In this document: positions 35,070 to 43,888 of the stretch, piece after piece
Position numbering within the stretch: position 1 is the first letter of the stretch
Layout: each line of letters opens with the position of its first letter
Assembly: GCF_013201705.1 (NCBI RefSeq)
Contig: NZ_CP053837.1
Location: 806,001-870,000 of the forward strand
Reading direction: 5' to 3'
From: Aliarcobacter faecis
GTDB lineage: Bacteria > Campylobacterota > Campylobacteria > Campylobacterales > Arcobacteraceae
Length of the DNA stretch: 64,000 bases
The notes under the pieces: generated by a model
What the model was told of the DNA's origin: nothing
The model's database searches: none
Seen by the model: only the letters and a program-made list of their open reading frames with translations
Made by a program: the position numbers and the translations under genes

Positions 35070-37869
35070 CTTTATCTAAATAATATCCAGTGTATGAACC
35101 AGAATTTTTGTGATTTTTTGCTAAAAATTCAGGTGTTCCCATATCTACAATTTTTCCACCCTTATCTCCACCTTCTGGACCAATATCTATTACAAAATCA
35201 GAGTTTTTAATAACATCAAGATTATGTTCAATTACAAGTACAGAGTTTCCAAGCTCTACAAGATGATGCAATACTTTTGTAAGTCTATCAACATCAGCAA
35301 AATGAAGTCCTGTTGTAGGCTCATCTAAGATATATAGAGTATTTCCAGTATCTTTTTTACTTAGCTCTTTACTTAGTTTTATTCTTTGGGCTTCTCCACC
35401 ACTTAAAGTTACAGCATTTTGTCCTAAAGTTATATATCCAAGCCCTACCTCACTTAGAGTTTTTAGTTTTGCATGAAGTTTTGGTACTTTTGAAAAAAAT
35501 TCTAAAGCTTCATCTACACTCATATTTAAAACATCAGAGATATTTTTACCTCTATATAAAATCTCTAAAGTTTGAGCATTGTATCTATGTCCGTGACAAT
35601 CATCACATTTAACCATAATATCTGGTAAGAAGTGCATTTCGATTTTTATCTCTCCTTCTCCTTGACACTTTTCACATCTTCCACCTTTTACATTAAACGA
35701 GAACCGTCCAATCTTATACCCTCTAAGACTAGCCTCTTTTGTCTTACTAAAAAGGTCTCTTATTTCATCCATTAATCCTGTATATGTTGCTGGATTACTT
35801 CTTGGAGTTCGACCAATTGGGCTTTGGTCAAGATAGATAACTTTATCAAGTTTTTCTAAACCATCAATTTCTACTCCATCTACTTTTTTTACTTTTCTTG
35901 CACGATTTAAAAGCTCTTGAGCAACAGGAAGTAGTGTTTGAAGTATAAGTGAAGATTTACCACTTCCACTAACTCCTGTAATTGAAACTAGATTTCTAAG
36001 TGGGATTTTTACATCAAGATTTTTTATATTATTTATATTTACATTTTTTATTTCAATAAAATCTTCTTGTGGTCTGTTATGTAGATAATCTATTTTTTTA
36101 GCTTCCGTTATATATAAAGCAGTTAAAGTTTTTGCCTTTTTCATCTCTTTTAAAGTTCCAGCAAATACAACTTCTCCCCCAAATTTACCGGCATTTGGTC
36201 CAATATCAACTATAAAATCACTTGCCATAATAGTCTCTTTATCATGTTCAACTACTATAACACTGTTTCCTTTCTCTTGTAATGCTCTTAAAGTCTTTAT
36301 TAGTTTACTTGTATCTCTCTCATGTAACCCAATAGATGGCTCATCTAGTACATACATAACCCCTGTTAAACCACTACCAATTTGAGAAGCGACTCTTATT
36401 CTTTGGGCTTCTCCACCACTTATAGTTCTTGCATCTCTTCCTAGAGTTATATATCCTAAACCAACATCATATAAGAAGAAAATTCTCTCTTTAATCTCTT
36501 TTAAAATTGGAGCTGCAATCATCTTATTTTGTTCACTTAAGTAAGAGAAATTATTTTCATCTTGGAAAAATTTATGAGCCTCTTCAATAGGGATATTTAA
36601 AATATCAGGAATTGTTTTTTGTGCTACAAATACAGCTTGGCTAGATGGTTTTAATCTATTACCATTACAAGAATCACATCTCTTTTCTGTCATATATTCA
36701 GCCATCTCTTTTTCATCTTTTATCATATCATAGGCTAATTTTACTATTCCTTCCCATTTTCTTGTAAGTTTGTGTTTTTTCCAAAAAAATGAGAACTCAT
36801 CAATACTTCCATGAAGTATTGCTTTTTTATGATGATCTTCTAATTCATTAAAAGGTACTTTTACACTAATTCCTGCACTTTCACAAAATGCCATAAGCAT
36901 TTTAAAATAGTAACCTTTATTAAACCCATATATAATCTTTATAGCCCCATTTTCAATATCCAAATCTTCATTTATAATCTTTTTCATATCAAGAGCATAT
37001 CTAATACCAAGTCCATCACAAGAGCTACAAGCACCTTTTGGTGAATTAAAAGAGAAGCTAAGAGGTTCTAATGGCTCAAAAGATATTTTACAATCAAAAC
37101 AAGCCATATGTTCCGAATAGTGTATAAGTTTTTCTACTCCTAATTCTTCGTAATTTGCTATTTCTATTTCAAGTTCTCCAAAGCTCTCTTTTAGACCTTT
37201 TTCAACATCTTGAGCAATTCTATCTTTATTTGCTTCATTTACTGTAACTCTGTCTATTACCACTTTTATTGTATGCATTTGTGTTTTGGATAATTCTATA
37301 TCTTCATCAAGTCTTACCATAACACCATCAATTATAGCTCTTACATAACCTTTTGCTCTAAGGCTCTCTAGAAGATCTGCAAAACTACCTTTTTTACGAT
37401 TAATTAAGGGAGATAAAATTACAAGTTTAGATTCATTTGGTAAAGATAAAACCTGATTAATAATATCTGAAGCACTCATTTGAGATATTGGTTTATGGCA
37501 TTGATGACAATGTTGCTTTCCAACTCTTGCAAAAAGTAACCTAAAGTAGTCATAAACTTCAGTAATAGTTCCTACTGTTGAACGAGGATTTTTTGAAGTT
37601 GTTTTTTGGTCTATTGCGATTGCAGGAGTTAAACCTTCAATTCTTTCAACATCAGGCTTTCCAACCTTATCTAAAAATTGTCTAGCATAAGAAGATAAAG
37701 ACTCAATATATCTTCTTTGACCTTCTGCATATAGTGTATCAAAAGCTAATGTTGATTTTCCACTACCACTAAGTCCTGTAAAAACAATTAACTTGTTTTT
37801 AGGGATTTCTAAATTTATATTTTTTAAATTATTCTCTTTTGCATTAAATATTTTTATTGTATCACTCAT
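35053..37869 (-). CDS. uvrA: Excinuclease ABC subunit A
   Basis: UvrA is the damage-recognition ATPase of nucleotide excision repair, acting with UvrB and UvrC. The 938-residue protein has two ABC modules. The first Walker A is GLSGSGKST (32-40) and the second is GVSGSGKSSLI (about 637). Two ABC signatures contain ISGGEAQRIRVASQ and LSGGEAQRIKLSKE. Zinc-binding cysteines are seen in CHQCHKPI, CDSCNGNRL and the CEKCQGEG to CDDCHGHRYN finger. Length and order are normal. Confidence 0.98.
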   Translation of the reverse strand: MSDTIKIFNAKENNLKNINLEIPKNKLIVFTGLSGSGKSTLAFDTLYAEGQRRYIESLSSYARQFLDKVGKPDVERIEGLTPAIAIDQKTTSKNPRSTVGTITEVYDYFRLLFARVGKQHCHQCHKPISQMSASDIINQVLSLPNESKLVILSPLINRKKGSFADLLESLRAKGYVRAIIDGVMVRLDEDIELSKTQMHTIKVVIDRVTVNEANKDRIAQDVEKGLKESFGELEIEIANYEELGVEKLIHYSEHMACFDCKISFEPLEPLSFSFNSPKGACSSCDGLGIRYALDMKKIINEDLDIENGAIKIIYGFNKGYYFKMLMAFCESAGISVKVPFNELEDHHKKAILHGSIDEFSFFWKKHKLTRKWEGIVKLAYDMIKDEKEMAEYMTEKRCDSCNGNRLKPSSQAVFVAQKTIPDILNIPIEEAHKFFQDENNFSYLSEQNKMIAAPILKEIKERIFFLYDVGLGYITLGRDARTISGGEAQRIRVASQIGSGLTGVMYVLDEPSIGLHERDTSKLIKTLRALQEKGNSVIVVEHDKETIMASDFIVDIGPNAGKFGGEVVFAGTLKEMKKAKTLTALYITEAKKIDYLHNRPQEDFIEIKNVNINNIKNLDVKIPLRNLVSITGVSGSGKSSLILQTLLPVAQELLNRARKVKKVDGVEIDGLEKLDKVIYLDQSPIGRTPRSNPATYTGLMDEIRDLFSKTKEASLRGYKIGRFSFNVKGGRCEKCQGEGEIKIEMHFLPDIMVKCDDCHGHRYNAQTLEILYRGKNISDVLNMSVDEALEFFSKVPKLHAKLKTLSEVGLGYITLGQNAVTLSGGEAQRIKLSKELSKKDTGNTLYILDEPTTGLHFADVDRLTKVLHHLVELGNSVLVIEHNLDVIKNSDFVIDIGPEGGDKGGKIVDMGTPEFLAKNHKNSGSYTGYYLDKEINSK

Positions 37870-38310
37870 TAAATTACCTTTAAAATTAAAGTATAGATTA
37901 TATGATAATTTTAATAATAAGTTAGTAAAGTAAATTTTTAGCTAATATTTTTTATCTATTGTATAATTTTAAATAATATAAATAAGAAACAATCAGATAT
38001 ATTTAAAACTTTATAAGCTTTTTAAAACTTTATATGTATATATCTTAATATTATTAATATCTTATATAAAATGGAATCTTAAAATATCAAATAATACTTT
38101 CATTCTATATATTTATAACATTTAATACTATTTAAAATTTATATATTGTTATGATTTAATTAAAGATTATACAATATAATTAAATAAATAGTAGTTTATA
38201 AATAAAATCAAGAGAGTTGAGATTGCTTAAAAATAGATTTTAATAAATTAAGCACGAATTTTGTAAAATGAATATTATTTATAATAAAATTTTAATATTA
38301 AGGAGCATTT
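37870..38310. other. 441-bp intergenic region between uvrA and the antiporter
   Basis: This is the longest gap in the window and is strongly AT-rich. I see no open frame of useful size on either strand, no tRNA and no strong hairpin. It should hold divergent promoters: candidate -10 boxes include TATAAT near 37970 and ACAATATAAT near 38172. The antiporter start at 38311 has AAGGAG 6 bases upstream. A loose inverted repeat, GCTTAA with TTAAGC, lies at about 38225-38253. Confidence 0.5.
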
Positions 38311-39570
38311 ATGCCACCTACTACTTTACAGATTATTGCAGCTATTATTTTTGCAATTGCAATTATTCATATATTTTCAGTTAAATACTTTGAACACTTA
38401 GCACATAGAAGTGAAAAACATTCTGGAGTTTTCCATCTTTTAGGAGAAATTGAGGTTGTTTTTGGAATTTGGGCTATGATTTTAGTTCTTTTTATGTTTA
38501 TTTTTTTAGGGAAACATGAAACTGTTGACTATGTAAATTCAAGAAGCTATATTGAAACTATGTTTGTTTTTGTAATTATGGTAATAGCTGGAACTAGACC
38601 TATTTTACAAAGTGTTATTTCACTTGTAAAAAAATTATCAAATGCTTTACCTAAAAAAGGTGCAATTGGTTTTTATTTTGTTGTTATGGCTATTGTTCCT
38701 CTTTTTGGTTCACTTATTACTGAACCAGCAGCTATGACACTAGCAGCTTTAATTTTAGGTGATAAGCTGTTCTCTCAAGGAATTTCAAAAAAACTCAAAT
38801 ATATGACTTTGGGAACTTTATTTATAAATGTCTCTATAGGTGGAACTTTAACAAATTTTGCAGCACCGCCAATATTAATGGTTGCTCAAACTTGGGATTG
38901 GAGTAGTACTTTTATGTTTACAACTTTTGGTTGGAAAGCTATGATTGCTATATTTATAAATACAAGTTTGATAATCTTACTTTTCTATAAAGAGTTATCA
39001 GCAATAACTATTAGAACAACAGTAAGTGATAGAGAAAAAATTCCATTTGCAATTGTTTTGAGTCACTTTATTTTTCTTTTTTTAGTTGTATATTTTGGAC
39101 ATTATCCAGCATTTTTTATGAGTATTTTTTTACTATTTTTAGGAGTTACTTATGCTTATCAGCAGTATCAAGATAGATTGATGTTAAGAGAAGGGCTTTT
39201 AGTTGCTTTTTTCTTAGGAGGATTAGTTATTTTAGGAGGTCAGCAAGAGTGGTGGCTTAAAGGTATTATTTCAAGTATGAGTAATGCTGAAGCTTTTGTT
39301 GGAGCTATAACATTGGGAGCATTTACAGATAATGCAGCAATTACATATTTAGGATCTTTAGTTGAAGGCTTAAGTGCAGAGTTTAAATACTATTTAGTTG
39401 CAGGAGCAGTTTGTGGTGGTGGATTAACTATTATTGCAAATGCACCAAACCCAGCAGGAGCTGCAATTCTTAAAAGTCATTTTGAAGATAATTCAATAGA
39501 TCCTAGATATCTGTTTTTAGGTGCCTTAGTGCCTACATTAATAGCAAGTTTATGTTTTATAATTTTATAA
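38311..39570 (+). CDS. Putative Na+/H+ antiporter
   Basis: The 419-residue inner membrane protein has about eleven helices. It matches the pattern I know as putative Na+/H+ antiporter (PF07399): an N-terminal helix with IHIFSVKYFEHLAHRSEKHSG (read in part), GEIEVVFGIWAMILV, PLFGSLITEPAAMTLAALILG, TLTNFAAPPILMVA and GAFTDNAAITYLGSLVEGL. The paired TEPAAMT and TDNAAIT motifs suggest the inverted repeats of ion transporters. The direction and ions moved are not proven. A small gene follows 12 bases later in the same transcript. Confidence 0.85.
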   Translation: MPPTTLQIIAAIIFAIAIIHIFSVKYFEHLAHRSEKHSGVFHLLGEIEVVFGIWAMILVLFMFIFLGKHETVDYVNSRSYIETMFVFVIMVIAGTRPILQSVISLVKKLSNALPKKGAIGFYFVVMAIVPLFGSLITEPAAMTLAALILGDKLFSQGISKKLKYMTLGTLFINVSIGGTLTNFAAPPILMVAQTWDWSSTFMFTTFGWKAMIAIFINTSLIILLFYKELSAITIRTTVSDREKIPFAIVLSHFIFLFLVVYFGHYPAFFMSIFLLFLGVTYAYQQYQDRLMLREGLLVAFFLGGLVILGGQQEWWLKGIISSMSNAEAFVGAITLGAFTDNAAITYLGSLVEGLSAEFKYYLVAGAVCGGGLTIIANAPNPAGAAILKSHFEDNSIDPRYLFLGALVPTLIASLCFIIL

Positions 39571-39582
39571 GGATATAAAAAA

Positions 39583-40071
39583 ATGGTTTCAAATTTTGCG
39601 AAATTTGCAAGAACAAATAAAAGTTTGATAGTTTTTTCAAACTCTTTAGATCATATAGAGGTTTTTAAACATTTCTATAATACTAGAGTAAAACCAAATG
39701 AGTTTGGTTTTGTAAAAATAAATGATGATAGAATTTGTCTTTTACATGAAGATTTGAAGTGCGATTTAGTATCAGGTAAAACAAATGAAGATATAAAAAA
39801 TAGATTACTTGAAATTTTCAAAACAGAATCTAGATATATAATGACCTCTTCAAAGTTTGTTATATTTCCTAAAAAATTCTCTTTTAAAAGAGTTGCAAAT
39901 AGGCTTTTTTCAGACTATATTATTCAAAGTGCTGGAGAAGTTATATTTAATAAAGTTGGAAATAATATTGTTGTTGATTGTCAAGGTGGTTCAAAAGTCT
40001 TAAATTTAAAAACAAGAGCAATAGATGCTTTAATAATTCAAGATGAGTTAGAATCAAATTTTGATGAATAA
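39583..40071 (+). CDS. Unknown 162-residue soluble protein co-transcribed with the antiporter
   Basis: I do not recognise this protein. It has no signal peptide or membrane helix. The first third alternates strand and helix (SLIVFSNSLDHIEVFKHFY), with a later basic helix (KKFSFKRVANRLFSDYI) and a beta-rich end (NNIVVDCQGGSKVLNLKT). It starts 12 bases after the antiporter stop with AAGGA, so the pair probably works or is regulated together. A cytoplasmic regulatory subunit is possible but unsupported. Confidence 0.7.
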   Translation: MVSNFAKFARTNKSLIVFSNSLDHIEVFKHFYNTRVKPNEFGFVKINDDRICLLHEDLKCDLVSGKTNEDIKNRLLEIFKTESRYIMTSSKFVIFPKKFSFKRVANRLFSDYIIQSAGEVIFNKVGNNIVVDCQGGSKVLNLKTRAIDALIIQDELESNFDE

Positions 40072-40146
40072 GATTTTAAGTTTTTTTAATGATATAGAGC
40101 AATTATAGTAGTAAATTTTCAAAGATAGTATAAATGATAAGGAGTT

Positions 40147-40404
40147 TTAGTACTCCTCTTCATCATCGCTTTCACTATCAAAACAGTAGATACACTCTTC
40201 ATCAAAGAATGAATATTCATCATAGCAGTAAAACTTTTCACAGCTATCACATTTAAAGCAATCATACTCTTTTGATAATTTTTGCTCCAATTCTTCATCA
40301 CTTAAATTGTTTTTTTTAGCATAATCGTCAAAAATCTTATAAACATTTTTGTTTTTGTCATTTTTTAACTCTTTAGCTAAATCCTCCAAAGTCTCTATCT
40401 TCAT
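40147..40404 (-). CDS. Small acidic zinc-ribbon-like protein
   Basis: The 85-residue protein has a helical N-terminal half (MKIETLEDLAKELKNDKN). A cysteine cluster C-x-x-C-x-x-C, with a fourth cysteine five residues later, is followed by a second C-x-x-C within residues 49-74 (CFKCDSCEKFYC, then CIYC). It ends in an acidic tail (DSESDDEEEY). The cysteines suggest a structural zinc site. The ATG has AAAGGTAAC upstream. It has no membrane segment. It lies alone between the antiporter operon and thiI. No function can be named. Confidence 0.65.
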   Translation of the reverse strand: MKIETLEDLAKELKNDKNKNVYKIFDDYAKKNNLSDEELEQKLSKEYDCFKCDSCEKFYCYDEYSFFDEECIYCFDSESDDEEEY

Positions 40405-40452
40405 TTGTTACCTTTTAAAATTTTGTGAAAGCTATATTATCTCAAAAAATGA

Positions 40453-40458
40453 TATAAT
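40453..40458 (+). promoter_or_regulatory. Putative -10 (TATAAT) for thiI
   Basis: A perfect TATAAT lies 32 bases before the thiI ATG at 40491, in the gap shared with the divergent zinc-ribbon gene. Confidence 0.45.
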
Positions 40459-40490
40459 TCCGACTTAAAAAATAAACAGGTAGTAAAAAA

Positions 40491-41954
40491 ATGGAAGAAA
40501 ATAATATAAAAAGCCAGAAATTTATAGTTAAATATTTTACAGAGATAATGATAAAAGGAGATAGTGCTAAAAAACAGATGATAAATCAACTCTATTTTAA
40601 TCTTCAAAAAATATCAAATCAAATCTCAAATGATATAAAAATTAAAAAGTTTTTTGATAAGATTGAATTGGTTTGTCCACAAGAATTTGCAGATGCTTTA
40701 AGAGAAAAACTACTTCAAACTTCTGGAATTGAACAAGTTTTAGAAGCAATTCAAATAGATAATATGTATACTTTAGATGATATAAAAGTAGAAGTTAATA
40801 GATATATGGCTCATACAATAGTAGATAAAACTTTTGTAGTACGAGCAAAAAGAGTAGGAACTCAAGATTTTAAATCTACAAACATTGAACAAACTGTTGG
40901 TGGATATATGCTTGCTTGTAATCCAAAAACAAAAGGTGTTGATTTACGAACAGCAGAAGTTACTATAAATTTAGAGTTAGAGCATGCAAAATTAAATATT
41001 ATTACGAAAAAACATTATGGTTTAGGAGGATTTCCTCTAGGAACACAAGGAGAAATTTTATCTTTAATGTCTGGTGGATTTGATTCAACAGTCGCTTCAT
41101 ATTTAGCTATAAAAAGAGGTTTAAAAACGCATTATATTTTCTTTAATTTAGGTGGAGTAGCACATGAAATTGGTGTAAAACAGGTATCTTGGTATTTGTG
41201 GAATAAATTTGCTACTTCTCATAGAGTTTCATTTATTACTATTCCTTTTGAAGATGTTGTAGGACAAATATTTAAAGATATAAGCCCATCATATATGGGA
41301 GTTATGTTAAAAAGATTGATGATTCAAGCTGCTCAAAGAGTTGCAAAAGAGTTAAAAATAGATGCAATAATTACAGGAGAGAGTGTAGCACAAGTTTCAA
41401 GTCAAACTTTAAGAAATCTTAGTTTAATAGATAAGGCAAGTGATATTTTGATTTTAAGACCACTTGCTTTTATGTCTAAGCCTGAAATTATAGATATTGC
41501 AACAAAAATTGGTACAAAAAAGTTTGCTGAAGCAATGCCAGAATATTGTGGAGTAATATCTCAAAATCCAGTAACTGCTGGAAGTTTTGATAGAGTTGAA
41601 AAAGAGGCTAAAGCTTTTGATTATAGAGTTTTAGATGAAGCTATTAAAAATGCAAAGATAAAAAATATTGATGAAGTTTTAGATGATATTTGTGAAGTCG
41701 GAACTTTAGAGATTGTAAATAATTTAAAAGATGATTCTGTTATAATTGACATTAGACAAAGTAGTGATACTTTAAAAGCTCCTTGTACAGTTTTAAAAAT
41801 ACCATTTTATGATTTAAAAAAAGAGTTCAAAAAGCTAAATCAAGAGAAAACTTATCTTTTATATTGTGATAAAGGTGTAATGAGTCAATTACATGGACAA
41901 TATCTAAAAGATGAGCAGAAATTTACAAATATAAAAGTTTATAGACCAAATTAA
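40491..41954 (+). CDS. thiI: tRNA 4-thiouridine synthase ThiI with rhodanese domain
   Basis: ThiI adds sulfur to uridine-8 of tRNA, and in some bacteria supplies sulfur for thiamine. The 487-residue protein has an N-terminal ferredoxin-like and THUMP region (1-165). The pyrophosphatase P-loop LMSGGFDST is at about 192-200. The C-terminal rhodanese domain has active-site Cys459 in YLLYCDKGVMSQ. The second cysteine that forms a disulfide in E. coli ThiI is present in PEYCGVISQNP (about residue 352). This is the long, enterobacterial-type architecture. Confidence 0.96.
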   Translation: MEENNIKSQKFIVKYFTEIMIKGDSAKKQMINQLYFNLQKISNQISNDIKIKKFFDKIELVCPQEFADALREKLLQTSGIEQVLEAIQIDNMYTLDDIKVEVNRYMAHTIVDKTFVVRAKRVGTQDFKSTNIEQTVGGYMLACNPKTKGVDLRTAEVTINLELEHAKLNIITKKHYGLGGFPLGTQGEILSLMSGGFDSTVASYLAIKRGLKTHYIFFNLGGVAHEIGVKQVSWYLWNKFATSHRVSFITIPFEDVVGQIFKDISPSYMGVMLKRLMIQAAQRVAKELKIDAIITGESVAQVSSQTLRNLSLIDKASDILILRPLAFMSKPEIIDIATKIGTKKFAEAMPEYCGVISQNPVTAGSFDRVEKEAKAFDYRVLDEAIKNAKIKNIDEVLDDICEVGTLEIVNNLKDDSVIIDIRQSSDTLKAPCTVLKIPFYDLKKEFKKLNQEKTYLLYCDKGVMSQLHGQYLKDEQKFTNIKVYRPN

Positions 41955-41966
41955 AAAAGGAAAAAA

Positions 41967-43877
41967 ATGAAAAAAATAGTTATTGGTATTTTAGTAGTAA
42001 TTCTAATATTAATTGCTACTTGCTTTGGCTTAAAATCTACTATTAATTCAAAAATTGATTCAAAAATTGATGAATTAAATAAAAATGGGTTTTATGTAAA
42101 TATTGAAAAAAACAATAAGTTTTTAAATACGCAAGGAAAAGGGAAGATTGAAGTTGCATACCCTTTAAAAGTTATTGAGTATCTACTTGGTAAAAAAGAT
42201 GATAGTGAATTTAAAAAACAGTTTGAAGAACTTTTAAAAATTATGCCAAATGATTCAAAATATGATTTATTAGATGGATTGACTTTTGAATATGATTTTA
42301 GTTTGTCTAATATTAGCTCTAAATTAGATTTAAATTTATATTTGGTTAGCTTATCAGATAAATATAGATATGAAGAACTAACAAAATACAATTATGGATA
42401 TAGCACTATAAATTTTAATGATATATTAAAAAATAGAGAGTTAAAGATTAATATAGATGAAAAAGGTAACTTTAAAGTTGATAATATTAGTTTTATCTCG
42501 GCTGGTGGGATATTTGTTCTTAGAGGTATAAATGGAGATATAAATCGAGTAAATATCCCTTTTATGAAAGTTGAATTTGCAAATTCAGGTTATTTAGATA
42601 ATAAAATATTAGTTGAAAATACAACTTTTTACTATAAAGAAGATAAAAATAAGAAGATTGATTCTAAGTTAGATATAGGGACTTTTTATTATGAAAATCT
42701 TGATGAAGAATTTAATATAAAGAATTTAAAAATATCTTCTTACTCTATACCTGTTGGAGATGATTTAAAAGGTGATACAAAAATATCTTTTGAAGAGTTA
42801 AATAGTAAAAAGTTTGATTACTCATATAGTTCAACTAATAAAAATAAAAAAGATTTTATAAATGTTAAAAATACTTCATTAGCTTTTGAGTATGATAAAT
42901 TACCTTATGAAAAATATAAAGAGTTTATAAAATCTTTTAATTTAGATTTTGATAAATCTTTAGAAAAAACAAAAGAGTTTTTAGAGGCTCTTTCAAAATC
43001 AAATATGAGTTTAACTCTATTTGGGGAATCTGAGAATTTAGGTATTCAAAATAATAGTTGGTATAAAAAATTAAAAATTAGTTCAAATTTTGAATTAAGT
43101 AAAAATTTAGCATCTATGCAGTTTGATACTTTAAATGATATTTTGAGTGTTTTAAAGTTTGATGTTGAAGTAGATAGTGAATCTGCACAAAAGGCTTTAG
43201 AAAATGGTATTGATGAAATGAAGGATAAAATTAAATTTGTAGATTCTCAAAATAAAGATTTTAAACTTTTTAAAGCTGAATTAAAAGAGGATGGGCTTTA
43301 TGTAAATGATGTTTTAACATTTACAAAAGATAAACTTAAATTCCCAAAAAACTCTTTTGATACAGCTTATTCACCAAGTGTTTATACAGATGATTCAAAA
43401 ATTTCTTATAATTATGAGATGTTGGATAAAAATACTCTAAGAGTTAATTTTAAATATAAAACTTCTCTTGAAACTCTTTCTAGTGGAGGAATAGCAATAT
43501 CTTTTCCTCAATTAACTGATGACTCTAAAATAAAAGCAAAAACAAGTAAAAATTTTGCTAAGTTAGATGTATATAAAAAAGGAGATACTATTTATAGTGG
43601 TTTATTAGATAAAAATTTACAAGCAACATATTTAATGATAGAAGGTTTTGATGAAAATTGGACAGATACAAATATTGAAAAAGAGATTAGTTTAGATATT
43701 GATGTATCAAAAATGGATGATTATTTGGAGATAAATTTAAGAGGGTATTCAACTGCTGCAAATAAGATAGATTATGAGCTTTTACCAACAGAACAAAATA
43801 GTGGTACAAAAGATCAACAATCATATTATATAAAAATTGCAGATATAGATTTATATACACTGAAAAATAAAAAATAA
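41967..43877 (+). CDS. DUF945 family exported protein, copy 1
   Basis: The 636-residue protein begins with an uncleaved-looking hydrophobic segment (MKKIVIGILVVILILIATCFG). A long lysine-rich, beta-prone periplasmic domain follows, as in DUF945 (YdgA-like) proteins. Family-typical parts include SKIDELNKNGFYVNIEK near the start and a well-conserved C-terminal region with LRVNFKYKTSLETLSSGGIA and LDIDVSKMDDYLEINLRGYS. Function is unknown. The next gene is a clear paralogue 11 bases away. Confidence 0.85.
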   Translation: MKKIVIGILVVILILIATCFGLKSTINSKIDSKIDELNKNGFYVNIEKNNKFLNTQGKGKIEVAYPLKVIEYLLGKKDDSEFKKQFEELLKIMPNDSKYDLLDGLTFEYDFSLSNISSKLDLNLYLVSLSDKYRYEELTKYNYGYSTINFNDILKNRELKINIDEKGNFKVDNISFISAGGIFVLRGINGDINRVNIPFMKVEFANSGYLDNKILVENTTFYYKEDKNKKIDSKLDIGTFYYENLDEEFNIKNLKISSYSIPVGDDLKGDTKISFEELNSKKFDYSYSSTNKNKKDFINVKNTSLAFEYDKLPYEKYKEFIKSFNLDFDKSLEKTKEFLEALSKSNMSLTLFGESENLGIQNNSWYKKLKISSNFELSKNLASMQFDTLNDILSVLKFDVEVDSESAQKALENGIDEMKDKIKFVDSQNKDFKLFKAELKEDGLYVNDVLTFTKDKLKFPKNSFDTAYSPSVYTDDSKISYNYEMLDKNTLRVNFKYKTSLETLSSGGIAISFPQLTDDSKIKAKTSKNFAKLDVYKKGDTIYSGLLDKNLQATYLMIEGFDENWTDTNIEKEISLDIDVSKMDDYLEINLRGYSTAANKIDYELLPTEQNSGTKDQQSYYIKIADIDLYTLKNKK

Positions 43878-43888
43878 AAAGGAAATAT

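Noticed and set aside
37870-38310. Possible small RNA or tRNA in the longest gap
   Set aside because: No cloverleaf, no stable hairpin with a T-run and no open frame was found by eye; a covariance-model search could still find a weak RNA.
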